Source: JAPOUP01 sp965203255
Lineage (GTDB): Bacteria; Pseudomonadota; Alphaproteobacteria; Rhodobacterales; Rhodobacteraceae
Direction of reading: 5' to 3'
NCBI GenBank assembly: GCA_965203255.1
Contig: OZ241882.1
Location: 5,456,001 to 5,520,000, forward strand
DNA: 64,000 bases
Part shown: piece after piece, positions 37,999 through 47,001 of the stretch
Numbering within the stretch: the first letter of the stretch is position 1
Layout: every line of letters starts with the position of its first letter
Program-made: the position numbers and the translations under genes
Notes under the pieces: generated by a model
What the model was told of the DNA's origin: nothing
Seen by the model: the letters and a program-made list of their open reading frames with translations, nothing else
Databases searched by the model: none

Positions 37999-39297
37999 TC
38001 AGACCGAGGCCGCCTTTGATAGTGCCTGATCCAGATCCGCGATGAGATCATCCGGGTCCTCAAGCCCGATCGACAGCCTTACCACGTTTGGTGCCGCTCC
38101 TGCGGCTTCCTGCTGTTCCGCAGTGAGCTGGCGGTGGGTTGTCGAAGCGGAATGAATGACGAGCGAACGGGCGTCACCAAGGTTTGCGACCAGGCTGAAC
38201 AGTTCAAGGCTGTCCACCAGTTTCACGCAGGCTTCATAGCCGCCCTTGAGTTCAATGGTAAACAAGGCACCGGCGCCACGAGGGCAAACGCGCTTGGCGA
38301 CATCAGCATAGGGCGAGGATTTCAGTCCCGCGTAAGTCACGGCGCTGACGGCAGGATGGCTCTCCAGCCATTCGGCAACCTTGATGGCATTTTCAACATG
38401 CCGTTCCATTCGGAGACTGAGTGTTTCGATACCTAACAGAGTGTAGTGGGCACCTTGCGGGTTCATGGTCATTCCGAGATCACGAAGGCCGACGGCGATT
38501 GAGTGGAATGTAAAGGCCAGATTGCCAAATGTTTCGTGGAACTTAAGACCATGATAGGCCGGTTCAGGCTGCGATAGGGATGGAAACCGATCGCTTGCGG
38601 ACCAATTGAATTCTCCCGAATCCACAATCGCACCGCCGGTCACTGTGCCGTTTCCGGTCAGGTACTTTGTCGTCGAATGCACAACCAGGGTGGCACCGTG
38701 CTCGATGGGTCTGCAGAGATAGGGTGTCGCTGAAGTGTTGTCGACAATCATTGGAATGCCTGCATCGTCAGCGATCTTTCCGACCGCGTCCAGATCTGTG
38801 ATGGAGCCGCCCGGATTGGCGATTGATTCGCAAAAGATCGCTCGAGTGTTTTCGTCGATAGCGTCCCTTACTGCACCGAAATCGTCGAAGTCGACGAACC
38901 TGCATGACCAGCCAAAGCGCTTGATCGTCTGGCTGAACTGCGTCACCGTACCTCCATAGAGCCTCGTTGCCGCCACTATGTTGCGTCCCGGTCCCATCAA
39001 AGGGAACAGTGCCATGATCTGCGCCGCGTGCCCGGAGGAGCAGCAGACCGCCCCTTCGCCTGTTTCGAGCGCTGCGATTCGTTCGGCGAGCACCGCGACT
39101 GTGGGATTGGTCAGGCGAGAGTAAATGAAACCGACTTCCTGGAGATTGAAGAGCGAAGCGGCGTGGTCCACATCCTTGAAGACGTAGGCCGTGGTTTGGT
39201 AAATCGGTGTTTGCCTTGCACCGGTTGCCGGATCTGGTCTTGCACCGGCGTGGATCTGTAGAGTGTCAAATCCATAGACGTGTGGCTCGTCGCCCAT
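37999..39297 (-). CDS. metY: O-acetylhomoserine aminocarboxypropyltransferase / sulfhydrylase
   Basis: A 432-residue PLP enzyme of the Cys/Met metabolism family. Motifs include FDTLQIHAGARPDPATGARQ at the start, IYSRLTNPTVAVLAERIAAL, and LVVHSTTKYLTGNGTVTGGA, in which the Lys should bind PLP. It makes homocysteine from O-acetylhomoserine and sulfide, allowing direct sulfhydrylation in methionine synthesis. The length and the FNWSASDRFPSLS insert favour MetY over MetZ or cystathionine gamma-synthase. An IS30 element begins about 160 bp upstream of its start and may have removed or replaced upstream control sequence; no SAM-II-type riboswitch is recognisable in the remaining leader. Confidence 0.93.
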   Translation of the reverse strand: MGDEPHVYGFDTLQIHAGARPDPATGARQTPIYQTTAYVFKDVDHAASLFNLQEVGFIYSRLTNPTVAVLAERIAALETGEGAVCCSSGHAAQIMALFPLMGPGRNIVAATRLYGGTVTQFSQTIKRFGWSCRFVDFDDFGAVRDAIDENTRAIFCESIANPGGSITDLDAVGKIADDAGIPMIVDNTSATPYLCRPIEHGATLVVHSTTKYLTGNGTVTGGAIVDSGEFNWSASDRFPSLSQPEPAYHGLKFHETFGNLAFTFHSIAVGLRDLGMTMNPQGAHYTLLGIETLSLRMERHVENAIKVAEWLESHPAVSAVTYAGLKSSPYADVAKRVCPRGAGALFTIELKGGYEACVKLVDSLELFSLVANLGDARSLVIHSASTTHRQLTAEQQEAAGAAPNVVRLSIGLEDPDDLIADLDQALSKAASV

Positions 39298-39578
39298 TGG
39301 TTACTCCTTTCGGTGAATGTGTCTTGGTGGTCCGTTTAGGCCAAAGCCGCATATGGGGCAATGGCAACCCTCCGGCCAAACGCGGTCTTCGGTGCAAGTA
39401 CCGTTTCAGGGTGTTCGCACTTCTGAATGGTCCGCGCCCATGTGCCCATTGTAGATGCGCCCCATTCCACCCTGAAGTGCAACACCATTGGCGGTGGTGG
39501 CCGGTTTTCCGGCCGCATGATGTTGCGTATCGGCCAGGAAGCGGCGACAGTCCCTGTGATGCAACATGGGAGACTGCC

Positions 39579-40544
39579 ATGCCCGAGGGCTACCGCCACC
39601 TGACCCATGAGGAGAGATGCCAGATCGGCGCGCTGAAGGAAAGCGGGCTCTCCGACGGAGCCATCGCGGCCCGTCTGGGCCGTGACCGGACGTCGGTCTG
39701 GCGGGAGCTGCGCCGGAACGGCGGCGGCGGGGGGTACAGCCCCGGGGAGGCGCAGGGCAGGGCGGAGGCCCGCCGCAGCGCGGCCTCCAGTGTTCCCCGC
39801 AGGATGACGCCCGACCGCTGGGCGCGCGTCGAGGGGCTTCCGGAGGAGGGCTGGAGCCCGGAGCAGGTCGCGGGACGGCTGCGTCTGGAGGGTGGCTGGA
39901 CGGTGGGCCGACAGTGGATATACGAGCGCCTGAAGGCCGACAGTAAGGCGGGCGGCAGGCTGTTCCTGCTGCTGCGGCGCCGCGGCAGGAAGCCGAACTG
40001 GCGAGGCGGGCGGCACTCGGGCCGTGGCCACATCCCGGGCCGGGTGGACATCTCCGGGAGGCCGGATGAGGTGGAGAGGAAGGAGCGTGTGGGCGACTGG
40101 GAGGCGGACACGATCATCGGGAAAGGCCACAGCGGGGCGGTGGTCTCCCTGGTGGACCGCGCGTCGAAATTCGTTTTCCTTCAGCGGGTTGACCGACGCA
40201 CCTCGGCTGCGGTCTCCGCCGCGATGGTGGATCTCCTCCGGCCGTCCGCCGCGCCCGTCCACACGATCACGGCGGACAACGGGAAGGAGTTCGCGGGCCA
40301 CACCGGCGTCGCGGCGGAGCTCGGGGCCGCTTTCCACTTCGCCACCCCCTACCATTCCTGGGAGCGTGGCCTGAACGGGCACACCAACGGGCTGGTCCGG
40401 CAGTACCTGCCGAAGGGGACGGACCTCCGCGCGGTCAGCGACGCGGAGGTGAGGGCGGTGCAGGACCGCCTGAACGCGCGTCCGCGCCGGGCGCTGGGCT
40501 ACCGGACGCCCGCCGAGGTGCTGCACAAGGCCCGCCCTCCCTGA
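39579..40544 (+). CDS. IS30-family transposase, intact
   Basis: A 321-residue protein. It has the N-terminal helix-turn-helix (LTHEERCQIGALKESGLSDG, then IAARLGRDRTSVWRELRRNG) and a complete DDE domain: VGDWEADTIIGKGHSGAVVS (first Asp), VHTITADNGKEFAGH (second Asp) and YHSWERGLNGHTNGLVRQYL (Glu within SWERG). It ends ALGYRTPAEVLHKARPP, matching IS30. No frameshift, so it may be active, although the element's right part is disrupted. The two halves of a related copy lie at 2102 and 14279. Confidence 0.92.
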   Translation: MPEGYRHLTHEERCQIGALKESGLSDGAIAARLGRDRTSVWRELRRNGGGGGYSPGEAQGRAEARRSAASSVPRRMTPDRWARVEGLPEEGWSPEQVAGRLRLEGGWTVGRQWIYERLKADSKAGGRLFLLLRRRGRKPNWRGGRHSGRGHIPGRVDISGRPDEVERKERVGDWEADTIIGKGHSGAVVSLVDRASKFVFLQRVDRRTSAAVSAAMVDLLRPSAAPVHTITADNGKEFAGHTGVAAELGAAFHFATPYHSWERGLNGHTNGLVRQYLPKGTDLRAVSDAEVRAVQDRLNARPRRALGYRTPAEVLHKARPP

Positions 40545-40753
40545 GGCCGCGCGACCGCCTCCCACCGGCGCGCAGGAAGGGGGTGGAATGGATTTCGGGG
40601 TCGCGTCCGTCCGGGCTCCGGTCGGGCTGCGCCCTCCCTGCGCCCGGACGGACGCGACCCGCCCCGGCGGAGGCGTTGCGCCGCCCGGAAAGCCCGGACA
40701 ACCTGCATCCAGAAGGGACCACAGCCGTCCCGGGGCCGGATCCGCGGCGCCCG

Positions 40754-40763
40754 GGGGCCGCAG
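40754..40763. repeat. Target-site duplication of the IS4-like element (partner 43471-43480)
   Basis: GGGGCCGCAG occurs directly before the left end and directly after the right end of the nested element, a perfect 10-bp duplication. Confidence 0.88.
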
Positions 40764-40794
40764 CTTACAACAGCCCGCACTTGTATGGGCGATC

Positions 40795-43418
40795 CTATTC
40801 CCGCCTGCGCTCGCCCAGCGCGTCGGGCGGCGGCCCCCTGCCGAGGGCGTCGCGCACCTGGATGGCCCAGTTCAGCCGCTCCAGATGCCATGGGACGGGC
40901 CGCCGTTTGCCTTCGCGGGTGATTCGGTGCAGGGTGTTGACAGGAAGACAGCATGTTGTGGCGGGGGGCCGCGAGACGGCAACCCCCGCCGAGTGAAAGG
41001 AGAGAAAGATGACTGATTCGAAAACCCCTTTCGAGGGGAACGTTACCACGGTCTACGCGGCTCTGGAAGTGAGCGGCAGGAGCTGGATCCTCGCGGTGGG
41101 CGATCCGTCCGACACGTCGAGGGCCGGCATCCACAGGCTGGCGCCGCAGGACGTTGATGGGCTCCTGGGCAGGCTCGGGCGGGCGCGGGAGCGGGCGGCG
41201 ACCGGCGGCGATGTCCGGGTGATGCTTGTGTACGAGGCCGGACCTTTTTCACCCCGGGCAGCGGCTGCCGCCTCCTCGGATGGGCCCCGACGAGTCGCCC
41301 GAGGTCGATGGTGAAGGTCCTGATGTCCGGCGGTTTCCCGTCGGCCATCGTGGTGACCTCCCGGTGGCCCTGGGCGGACAGCAGGGTGAGCAGGAGCCTG
41401 ATGTCCTCCTCCGGGCAGACCTCGGTGGCGGGGGTGTCCGGCCGCTCGCGGGCGAGCATGGTGATGTCGGCGACGCGGCAGGCGGTGACGGCGCCGGAGG
41501 CGAGGCACCTGGGCGGGCCGTCGGCGGTGCCGGGCCGCCGGTCCTTGATCCGGGTGCCGGACTTCAGCGTCCGGAACCATGTCCCGCCGGTCCATCTCTT
41601 TCGGTACCAGTCCAGGACGGTGAGGGTGCGCATGGAGTCCAGCTGCCCCTCCGCCGGCCGTTCGGTGGCCGTCAGCAGCCAGTGCAGCGGCTCCTCCCCG
41701 TCATCCATGTCCGTCTCGGTGGCGGAGACGGCGAACATCGTGAGCGGCTCCGTGCCGCAGCCGCGCTTCGGCGGCAGGACCGCGGCCTCCGCCGCGCGGA
41801 TCCCCGGGCGGGCGGTGCGCTCCCTGCTGGCCCTCGGCCCGCCGGAGGCCGGGACCGTCAGGTCCACCGCCGCGAGGGCCGGCAGGGACGCGGCATGCTC
41901 CCACAGGCAGGTCTCCCCCTCCGCGGTCCGCACCCGCTGCCGGACCGAGCGGCTGGCGCGGACGCGCGGCGCGTCGCCGTGCCCCACCGCCCTTCCGGGC
42001 ATCTGCCAGAAGTCCCCCTCGCGGTGGCGTACGGAGACCACCCGCGTGTCCGGGCAGGCCGCCGCCAGCTCGCGGGCGCGGTCCAGACCGTCCAGCCAGC
42101 GCCGGCTGCCGTCCTCCGGGTCGTCCCGGAAGTCCGCGTCCATGGTGAACAGGCCCAGCGGCCTGCCCTCCGCCGTCACCGCCAGCCCGGCGTGGGCGAG
42201 GATGCCGGTGCTGCCCTTTCCGCCGCCGCCGAGCTTCGCCAGGCCCTCCGTGGCCTCCAGGGCGGTGCAGGTGGGCGTCGTGGTGTCCTGTATGGCGAGG
42301 ACCAGGGACTCCCCGCGGCAGCGGTCGGCGGTCGCCTCGTGATGCGGCTGCAGGATGTGCTCCATGGTCACCCTCCGGTCCGGCAGCAGCCGGCAGGCGG
42401 CCTTTTTCGCGGCCTTCACCGGAAAGATCACCGGCAGGTCCTCGCCCATGCTGTCCAGCCATGCCCGGCCCATGCCAGCGATGCGCCGCCGCACCCGCCC
42501 GTCGGTGTGGCCCGAGCGCCCGTACCCGCGCTCCGCCCAGTCCATCCCGCCGCCGTCATAGGCGCCCGCCAGCGTCCCGATGGGACGGCGCTCCGTCCTG
42601 GTGAGCGTCTCCCGCCAGCCGTCCTCCAGCGCCAGGACCGGCGCCGTCCCGGCCGCCGACCTCCGGCCGCTGCCGTGCCCGGCGCAGGTCCAGCCGGCGC
42701 GGTGCAGGCAGTAGCCGCTGTGCTCCGGGCCGACATGGGTACAGACCGCCACGGGGCGCACGGAATGGCGGGCCTCCCAACCGTCCGCCACCCGCGCCGC
42801 CGCCATGGGCGGGACCTCCGAGGCCAGCCCGTACACACGGACGCCGGACGTCAGAAGGAACCTGTGGCAGCAGACCACGCGGGCGATGCTGGCGGCGCGG
42901 GCCTCGGGGGACCAGCCGATCCAGGCGTCCCGCGCCGCGGGTTTCCAGGTCGCCGACCCGAAGCCGATCCCGCCCAGGACGCCGTGGCGCTACGGGCGGA
43001 TCCAGTAGCGCATCCGGCCGCCCGGCGGCCGCGCCCAGCCCCGCGGATGGTGGCGCTCCACCATCGCCTCCCACAGACGGCGGTCGTCGGCGCCGCCCAC
43101 CGCGCCGGGCCGGACGGGCCCGAGCTCCCCGAGGGCACAGGCCACCGCCGTGCCGGGGACGGCGCCGGCCGGGACGGCCGGGGCGGCGTACGGATCGGGC
43201 GCGGCGCGGACCTCCGGAAGCGCCTCCCCCACGCGCTCCGCCAGGGCGGGCAGCGCCTTCGCCGCCGCCGGGATGACCGGCCCGCCGCGGGCGTTGCGCC
43301 AGCCGGTCCGCTCGCACAGCTCCCGGCACAGCGCATGCCGGCTGCGCCCGCCGCCACGGAGCGCACCGGCGAGCCACTCCAGCGTCCGCGAATCAAAATG
43401 GCGGAGACCGACCTGCAT
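40795..43418 (-). pseudogene. IS4/IS50-like transposase with DUF4338 domain, interrupted by TAG and an IS110 insertion
   Basis: From ATG 43418 the N-terminal part (RSRHALCRELCERTGWRNARG) and the stretch after the stop (GVLGGIGFGSATWKPAARDA, then RFLLTSGVRVYGLASEVPP) form a DUF4338-type domain, also known from DruA and from transposases. The Tn5-like DDE core follows (LAIQDTTTPTCTALEATEGL; WYRKRWTGGTWFRTLKSGTR). An in-frame TAG at 42990-42992 splits the first domain without a frame change. The C-terminus is cut at ~41240, and its last ~30 codons (LERLNWAIQVRDALG to stop) resume at 40884-40795 beyond an IS110 fragment. Confidence 0.8.
40885..41240 (+). mobile_element. IS110 5'-end fragment inserted in the IS4-like transposase gene
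   Basis: About 355 bp closely similar to ~3650-4010: shared leader (CCAGATGCCATG start, GAAAGGAGAGAA before the ATG) and the first ~77 codons (KTPFEGNVTTVYAALEVSG, then DPSDTSRAGIHRLAPQDVDG) of an IS110 transposase starting at ATG 41009. The match stops abruptly at VYEAG near 41240, where the IS4-like gene continues. Confidence 0.8.
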
Positions 43419-43565
43419 GCCCCGCCATATAGGCGAACCGAATCAGATATACAAGAGGGGACTGTTGTAAGGGGCCGCAGACCCCGCCTTCCGGCCATTC
43501 CCTCCACTCGGGCTACGCCCCCGCTGCGGGAATGGCCGGTGTTGCACTTCGGAGTGGAAGTGGGG

Positions 43566-43750
43566 TGCCAATTGGTCTTCGCCCCGTTGGATTGGCGACT
43601 ATCATGTAGGTAGAACCCACCCGCACACACAGGGGAAGAAGGTTGGAAATGATGACACTTTCTTCTATCCAATGGCAGTCTGGTCCTCGGTGAGTTCGAG
43701 GACAGAACGTCTTTGAGCAGGCGTTTGGGAGACCGCTGCTGTCTCCTCCA
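43566..43750. other. Short intergenic region between IS30 copy 2 and degP-type gene
   Basis: About 185 bp with no recognised gene; CGGTGAGTTCGAGGACAG near 43687 may be part of weak pairing. Nothing else is seen. Confidence 0.4.
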
Positions 43751-45124
43751 TTACCTGTCATTGAACCTGATCACGCCACGCTTTCCACTACGGTTGAACT
43801 CGATCTCGTATGCCCGGACCTGTATCGCCGCAACGCGATGCAGGACATCAGTGTTGGAAATGATGGTACCGTTGATGCTGCGCAGGACATCACCTGGCCG
43901 TAGGCTCGTGCGAGTCGCCGGGCCTTCGACCTCGGCTACCACGACGCCTTCAGTATCGAATGGAAGACTGAATTCGGTCAGAACCGCAGGGTTTGAATTT
44001 ATTGCTGTCAGGCCGTTAAGGGGATTGCGGTTGTCGATCCTTACGGGGTTCCGAGGCGGCGATTCCGGTGCCGGAACGAGAGCGACCGAGGCGATACGAT
44101 CTACTGAATTCCTCTGAAAGGAGACTTCGGTTGTCTCGTCAATTCCAAGTGCCGTCAAGCGGAACTGCAGTTCCGGAGGTCCGTCCACGGGCTGACCGTC
44201 AATTGCTCTGATGACATCGCCGACATGCAGCCCGGCGTCGGCGAATGGGCTCATGGGGTGGAGTTCTCCGACGAGTACTCCCTGTGGGATGGAAAGTCCG
44301 AGCGCATTCGCAAGCGAGCCGTCGATTGCCTGTACCCTCACCCCCGCCCAAGGGCGGGCGAGTTTCCGGTTCCCAGAAATCGCTTGGGATACGTACTGCC
44401 GTACCAGGTTTGCAGGAATCGCCAGACCGATGCCGTTTGAGCCGCCCGATCGGCTGACGATGGCGGTGTTGATCCCGACCAGGCGGCCCTGCATGTCGAC
44501 GAGGGCGCCGCCGGAGTTTCCGGGGTTTATCGGAGCGTCAGTCTGGATGAAGTGGCCAGGCCTGCCGTCCACATGACCGGTGCGGGCACTGGCGGAAATG
44601 ATTCCGCTGCTTACGGTCTGCCCAACTCCGAACGGGTTGCCGATGGCCAGCACTAGATCGCCAACCTGGAGTTTGTCACTGTCGGCGAATCCCAGTGCCG
44701 GCAATGCCGGCGCATCGATCAGTCGAAGCACGGCGATGTCCGTCTGTTTGTCGGCCATCAGCAATTCGGCGTCGAACTCCCTCCTGTCGGCAAGTACCAC
44801 CCGGATGTCGGTCGCGTTTTCGACAACATGGAAATTTGAAACCAGGATACCACCTTCGCCAAGAATTACACCCGAACCCAGTGAGTTTTGGTGCCTCGGC
44901 CGTGTTGGCATATTGAAGAACCGGGAGAAGAACGGGTCGTTGGCGAAGGGCGAGAACTGAGTCTGCACGACCCGCCTTGCGTAGATGTTCACAACCGAAG
45001 GCGCTACATTCTTGACCACTGGCGCGAAGCTTAGCTGAATCTCCTCAAGGCCTGTTGGCACTTTCGTGTCTGCCGTCGCTGTTCCTGAAAGCAGGAGAGC
45101 CACTGCCAGTAGAAACATTCGCAT
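43751..45124 (-). CDS. DegP/HtrA-type periplasmic serine protease
   Basis: A 457-residue protein with a signal peptide (MRMFLLAVALLLSGTATAD) and a trypsin-like domain with the catalytic triad His99 (VSNFHVVE), Asp129 (TDIAVLRL) and Ser204 (PGNSGGAL). Two PDZ domains follow, at roughly 255-345 and 365-455 (FADAGLHVGDVIRAIDGQPV in the first, LRPGDVLRSINGTIISNTDV in the second). HtrA proteases degrade or refold misfolded periplasmic proteins. The length and the short linker suit DegQ/DegS-like members as well as DegP. A decayed direct duplicate of its 5' end lies 5.5 kb away at ~50425-50735. Confidence 0.92.
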   Translation of the reverse strand: MRMFLLAVALLLSGTATADTKVPTGLEEIQLSFAPVVKNVAPSVVNIYARRVVQTQFSPFANDPFFSRFFNMPTRPRHQNSLGSGVILGEGGILVSNFHVVENATDIRVVLADRREFDAELLMADKQTDIAVLRLIDAPALPALGFADSDKLQVGDLVLAIGNPFGVGQTVSSGIISASARTGHVDGRPGHFIQTDAPINPGNSGGALVDMQGRLVGINTAIVSRSGGSNGIGLAIPANLVRQYVSQAISGNRKLARPWAGVRVQAIDGSLANALGLSIPQGVLVGELHPMSPFADAGLHVGDVIRAIDGQPVDGPPELQFRLTALGIDETTEVSFQRNSVDRIASVALVPAPESPPRNPVRIDNRNPLNGLTAINSNPAVLTEFSLPFDTEGVVVAEVEGPATRTSLRPGDVLRSINGTIISNTDVLHRVAAIQVRAYEIEFNRSGKRGVIRFNDR

Positions 45125-46129
45125 TGCCGTCTCCTTCTGGATGTGGATACAGATTGTTTTCGATTGTCGGAATTCAAGTGCCTGGGCTGATAGAAGTCAG
45201 GGCAACCGCTTCTGAAAATCCGCTTTCCAGACCTCTGGAATTGGTCTGAAGGATCCGCAGAACATGCCGACGGGGAGGACACGATGTAAAATAATTGCGG
45301 TGTGTCTGCGGGGCTGGCAACCCTAGGCGCGGCAACGTCAAATACACGGTCTCCGGGAGGTGCCCATGGTCGCTTTCCCGTGTTTTTTCCCTAGCGGGCG
45401 TAACTGCGCCGACATGCAGTGTTGCGGACGCATGATGGAGAGAGTCCTGCGGCGGTTCATGTTCCTCAGGAGACGACGACTTCCCCGGCCTGTTCGGTGC
45501 GTTGAAGTCCGGAGGACGCGGAATGGAACATATTCCTCAGGAATGTGGATGGGAATTACGGGAGGGCCGGAACCTTTGAGGCGACCCTCCACCACGATGG
45601 CGGCGATCCGCAAGACCGTCACCACCCTCTCGCCTGCAGGTTCACCGCGATAGGGAAGACAAGGTGAAACGGGGGACGGATGGTCGCCTCTTCCTTCCAG
45701 CCGAAAGACCCAGCCCGGAGCGGCTCCCCGGAACGGTGCGACCGCACCGGGCGGCGGGCAACACGCCGTACCGGATGCCCATGGTGACCTTGGGCGGGGA
45801 CTGGCGGCAGAAGCGGGCGGGCGGAGGGCCGGATAACCTGATCCCGACGCGGTGGCCCGCGCCGAACGTTGCCGGGCCGCTCCGGGAAAGGACGGGATGT
45901 GTGGGGAACCGGGGAAGGCGGGCTGGAGCGGAAACGCCTTGAGCGAACCGGGTTGCCGCAAGAATCCTAAAGCGATTGCCTTGGCTTCACTCCAGATTCG
46001 CTTGGCACTGCTGTGCTCAAGTCTAGGATCCAAGCAGTATCGCTTGATCCCTCAACGTCAACGATGTAGCGACACGGTACACAAGTGACCCAACCACGTT
46101 CGTTTTGCAGCGTCTGTTTGCCGGACGCC
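45125..46129. other. Non-coding region upstream of the ubiquitin-like operon
   Basis: The first ~80 bp are the degP-type leader, duplicated near 50660-50735. The rest (45340-45960) is GC-rich with overlapping short frames on both strands and no recognisable product, perhaps decayed mobile DNA. The last ~120 bp are more AT-rich and probably hold the operon promoter, but I cannot identify -35/-10 boxes with confidence. Confidence 0.45.
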
Positions 46130-46138
46130 AAGGAGGAG
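46130..46138 (+). promoter_or_regulatory. Strong ribosome binding site of the ubiquitin-like operon
   Basis: AAGGAGGAG lies 3-11 bases before ATG 46142 and fixes the start of the first gene. The four downstream genes overlap or nearly touch, so this is the main entry point for translation. Confidence 0.75.
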
Positions 46139-46141
46139 AAC

Positions 46142-46624
46142 ATGGCGGAACCCATAGAGTTTTTCGTAGATGACAAACCCTACTCCACTCTCAAAGGCTC
46201 CCAATCCGTCGCAGACATACTTGGTATCGTCGGCTTGTCCCCAGACCAGTTTTTCTTGATTTCAGAAGACGGTACCAAACTTCTCGATCCCAAGCAGAGT
46301 AGCGAAATCCACTCCGGCAACCGCTTTACGACAGAAAAACGAGACCGAGAATCAAAACCGCCATTTCCTACAGTGGTCCACTATAAGATCAATGGTGAAA
46401 AACAAACAACCTGCGACCCGACCCTCTCTGTCGAACAGATCCTGCTGGTCGCCGGGAATGCCGCCAGCATCGACCTTAGCCAGCTAAACAACTACATTCT
46501 TGAAGACATCAAGACCGGGAAAAAATACCAAAACCCTGCCGACACCGTCGACATTTTGAATGATGATGAGTTTCTGGCCGTGCACTCCGGGCGCACGCCC
46601 GTTGCATGTCGTTCGACCCAATGA
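46142..46624 (+). CDS. Tandem ubiquitin-like (multiubiquitin-type) protein
   Basis: A 160-residue protein with two beta-grasp, ubiquitin-like units: residues ~4-65 (IEFFVDDKPY to IHSGNRFTT) and ~77-152 (TVVHYKINGEKQ to FLAVHSGRTP). Both end in a similar H-S-G-x-x strand. It lacks a C-terminal Gly-Gly; the tail after Arg151 is TPVACRSTQ, so either trimming by the JAMM domain exposes a usable end or another C-terminus is used. Proteins of this kind are known mainly from genomic prediction as the modifier in bacterial E1/E2/JAB operons. Its stop overlaps the next gene (ATGA). Domain identity is from pattern and context, which agree. Confidence 0.82.
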   Translation: MAEPIEFFVDDKPYSTLKGSQSVADILGIVGLSPDQFFLISEDGTKLLDPKQSSEIHSGNRFTTEKRDRESKPPFPTVVHYKINGEKQTTCDPTLSVEQILLVAGNAASIDLSQLNNYILEDIKTGKKYQNPADTVDILNDDEFLAVHSGRTPVACRSTQ

Positions 46625-47001
46625 CGCCAACCGATTCGATCTGCGCTGAACTCAGCGAACTGGGACTTGAACCACAGATCGTTTCTGCCAATGGATTTAT
46701 TCAGCATAAAGCCGTAACGCTGGCCCAACGGGTCCCAACAGGAAGGTTCAAGGACCAGACGTTCACCCTTGCAATCGGCTTCCAGGAAGACAGTTATCCC
46801 GACTATCCGCCGCATTTCATTTATGTGGCTGAGCTTCCGAATGAGCAGATTCCTGTCCACTCATCATTTACTCATGACAATCGCCAATGGAAGGCCTTCA
46901 GCGTACCGCCCAGTGACTTCTGGGACAATCTCCCTGCTTCGGAAAAGAATATGAAGACTTTCGTTAATAGACACCTCCTACGTTTCTGGCGCCAGATTTG
47001 A
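46621..47001 (+). CDS. E2-like (prokaryotic E2 family) protein lacking a cysteine at the usual site
   Basis: A protein of about 126 residues from ATG 46621, which overlaps the previous stop (ATGA); ATG 46606 would add five residues. SYPDYPPHFIYV corresponds to the YP-x-x-PP strand of E2 folds, followed by HSSFTHDNRQWKAFSVPPSD and a C-terminal helix (MKTFVNRHLLRFW). Classical E2 enzymes carry the modifier on a Cys shortly after this strand; here the only Cys is near the N-terminus (residue 8, or 13 from 46606). The protein may therefore be a non-catalytic adaptor, or the family may use other chemistry. From memory, some E2-like proteins next to multiubiquitin genes share the W-x-x-F-S stretch; an alignment would settle this. 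Confidence 0.75.
   Translation: MTPTDSICAELSELGLEPQIVSANGFIQHKAVTLAQRVPTGRFKDQTFTLAIGFQEDSYPDYPPHFIYVAELPNEQIPVHSSFTHDNRQWKAFSVPPSDFWDNLPASEKNMKTFVNRHLLRFWRQI

Larger units (their letters stand above)
40764..43470 (-). mobile_element. IS4-like element with DUF4338-type N-terminal domain, carrying an IS110 fragment
   Basis: The ends begin TTACAACAG and are inverted repeats of about 22 bp with a few mismatches (40765-40787 and ~43448-43470). A perfect 10-bp duplication flanks it inside IS30 copy 2. It encodes one long minus-strand transposase, broken by an in-frame TAG at 42990-42992 and by an IS110 fragment at 40885-41240. Confidence 0.85.
39460..43565 (+). mobile_element. IS30-family element (copy 2), interrupted by an IS4-like element
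   Basis: The left repeat at 39460-39485 (CCCCATTCCACCCTGAAGTG) is inverted relative to the right repeat at ~43540-43565. Between them are an intact transposase gene (39579-40544) and a GC-rich tail. The tail is cut at 40763 by an IS4-like element and resumes at 43471 with the sequence found at ~14930-15018 in copy 1. Removing the insert restores an element of about 1.4 kb. Confidence 0.85.

Noticed and set aside
39298..39465. Possible SAM-II riboswitch before metY
   Set aside because: The conserved core and pseudoknot elements I would expect are not present in the leader; only general GC-rich pairing is seen.
41226..43613. 795-codon plus-strand frame across the IS4-like element
   Set aside because: It is antisense to the transposase, very rich in Gly, Ala, Pro and Arg, and shows no domain.
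45338..46033. 231-codon minus-strand open frame upstream of the ubiquitin-like operon
   Set aside because: It has no family-like motif, no good start context, and competing frames on both strands; judged non-coding.
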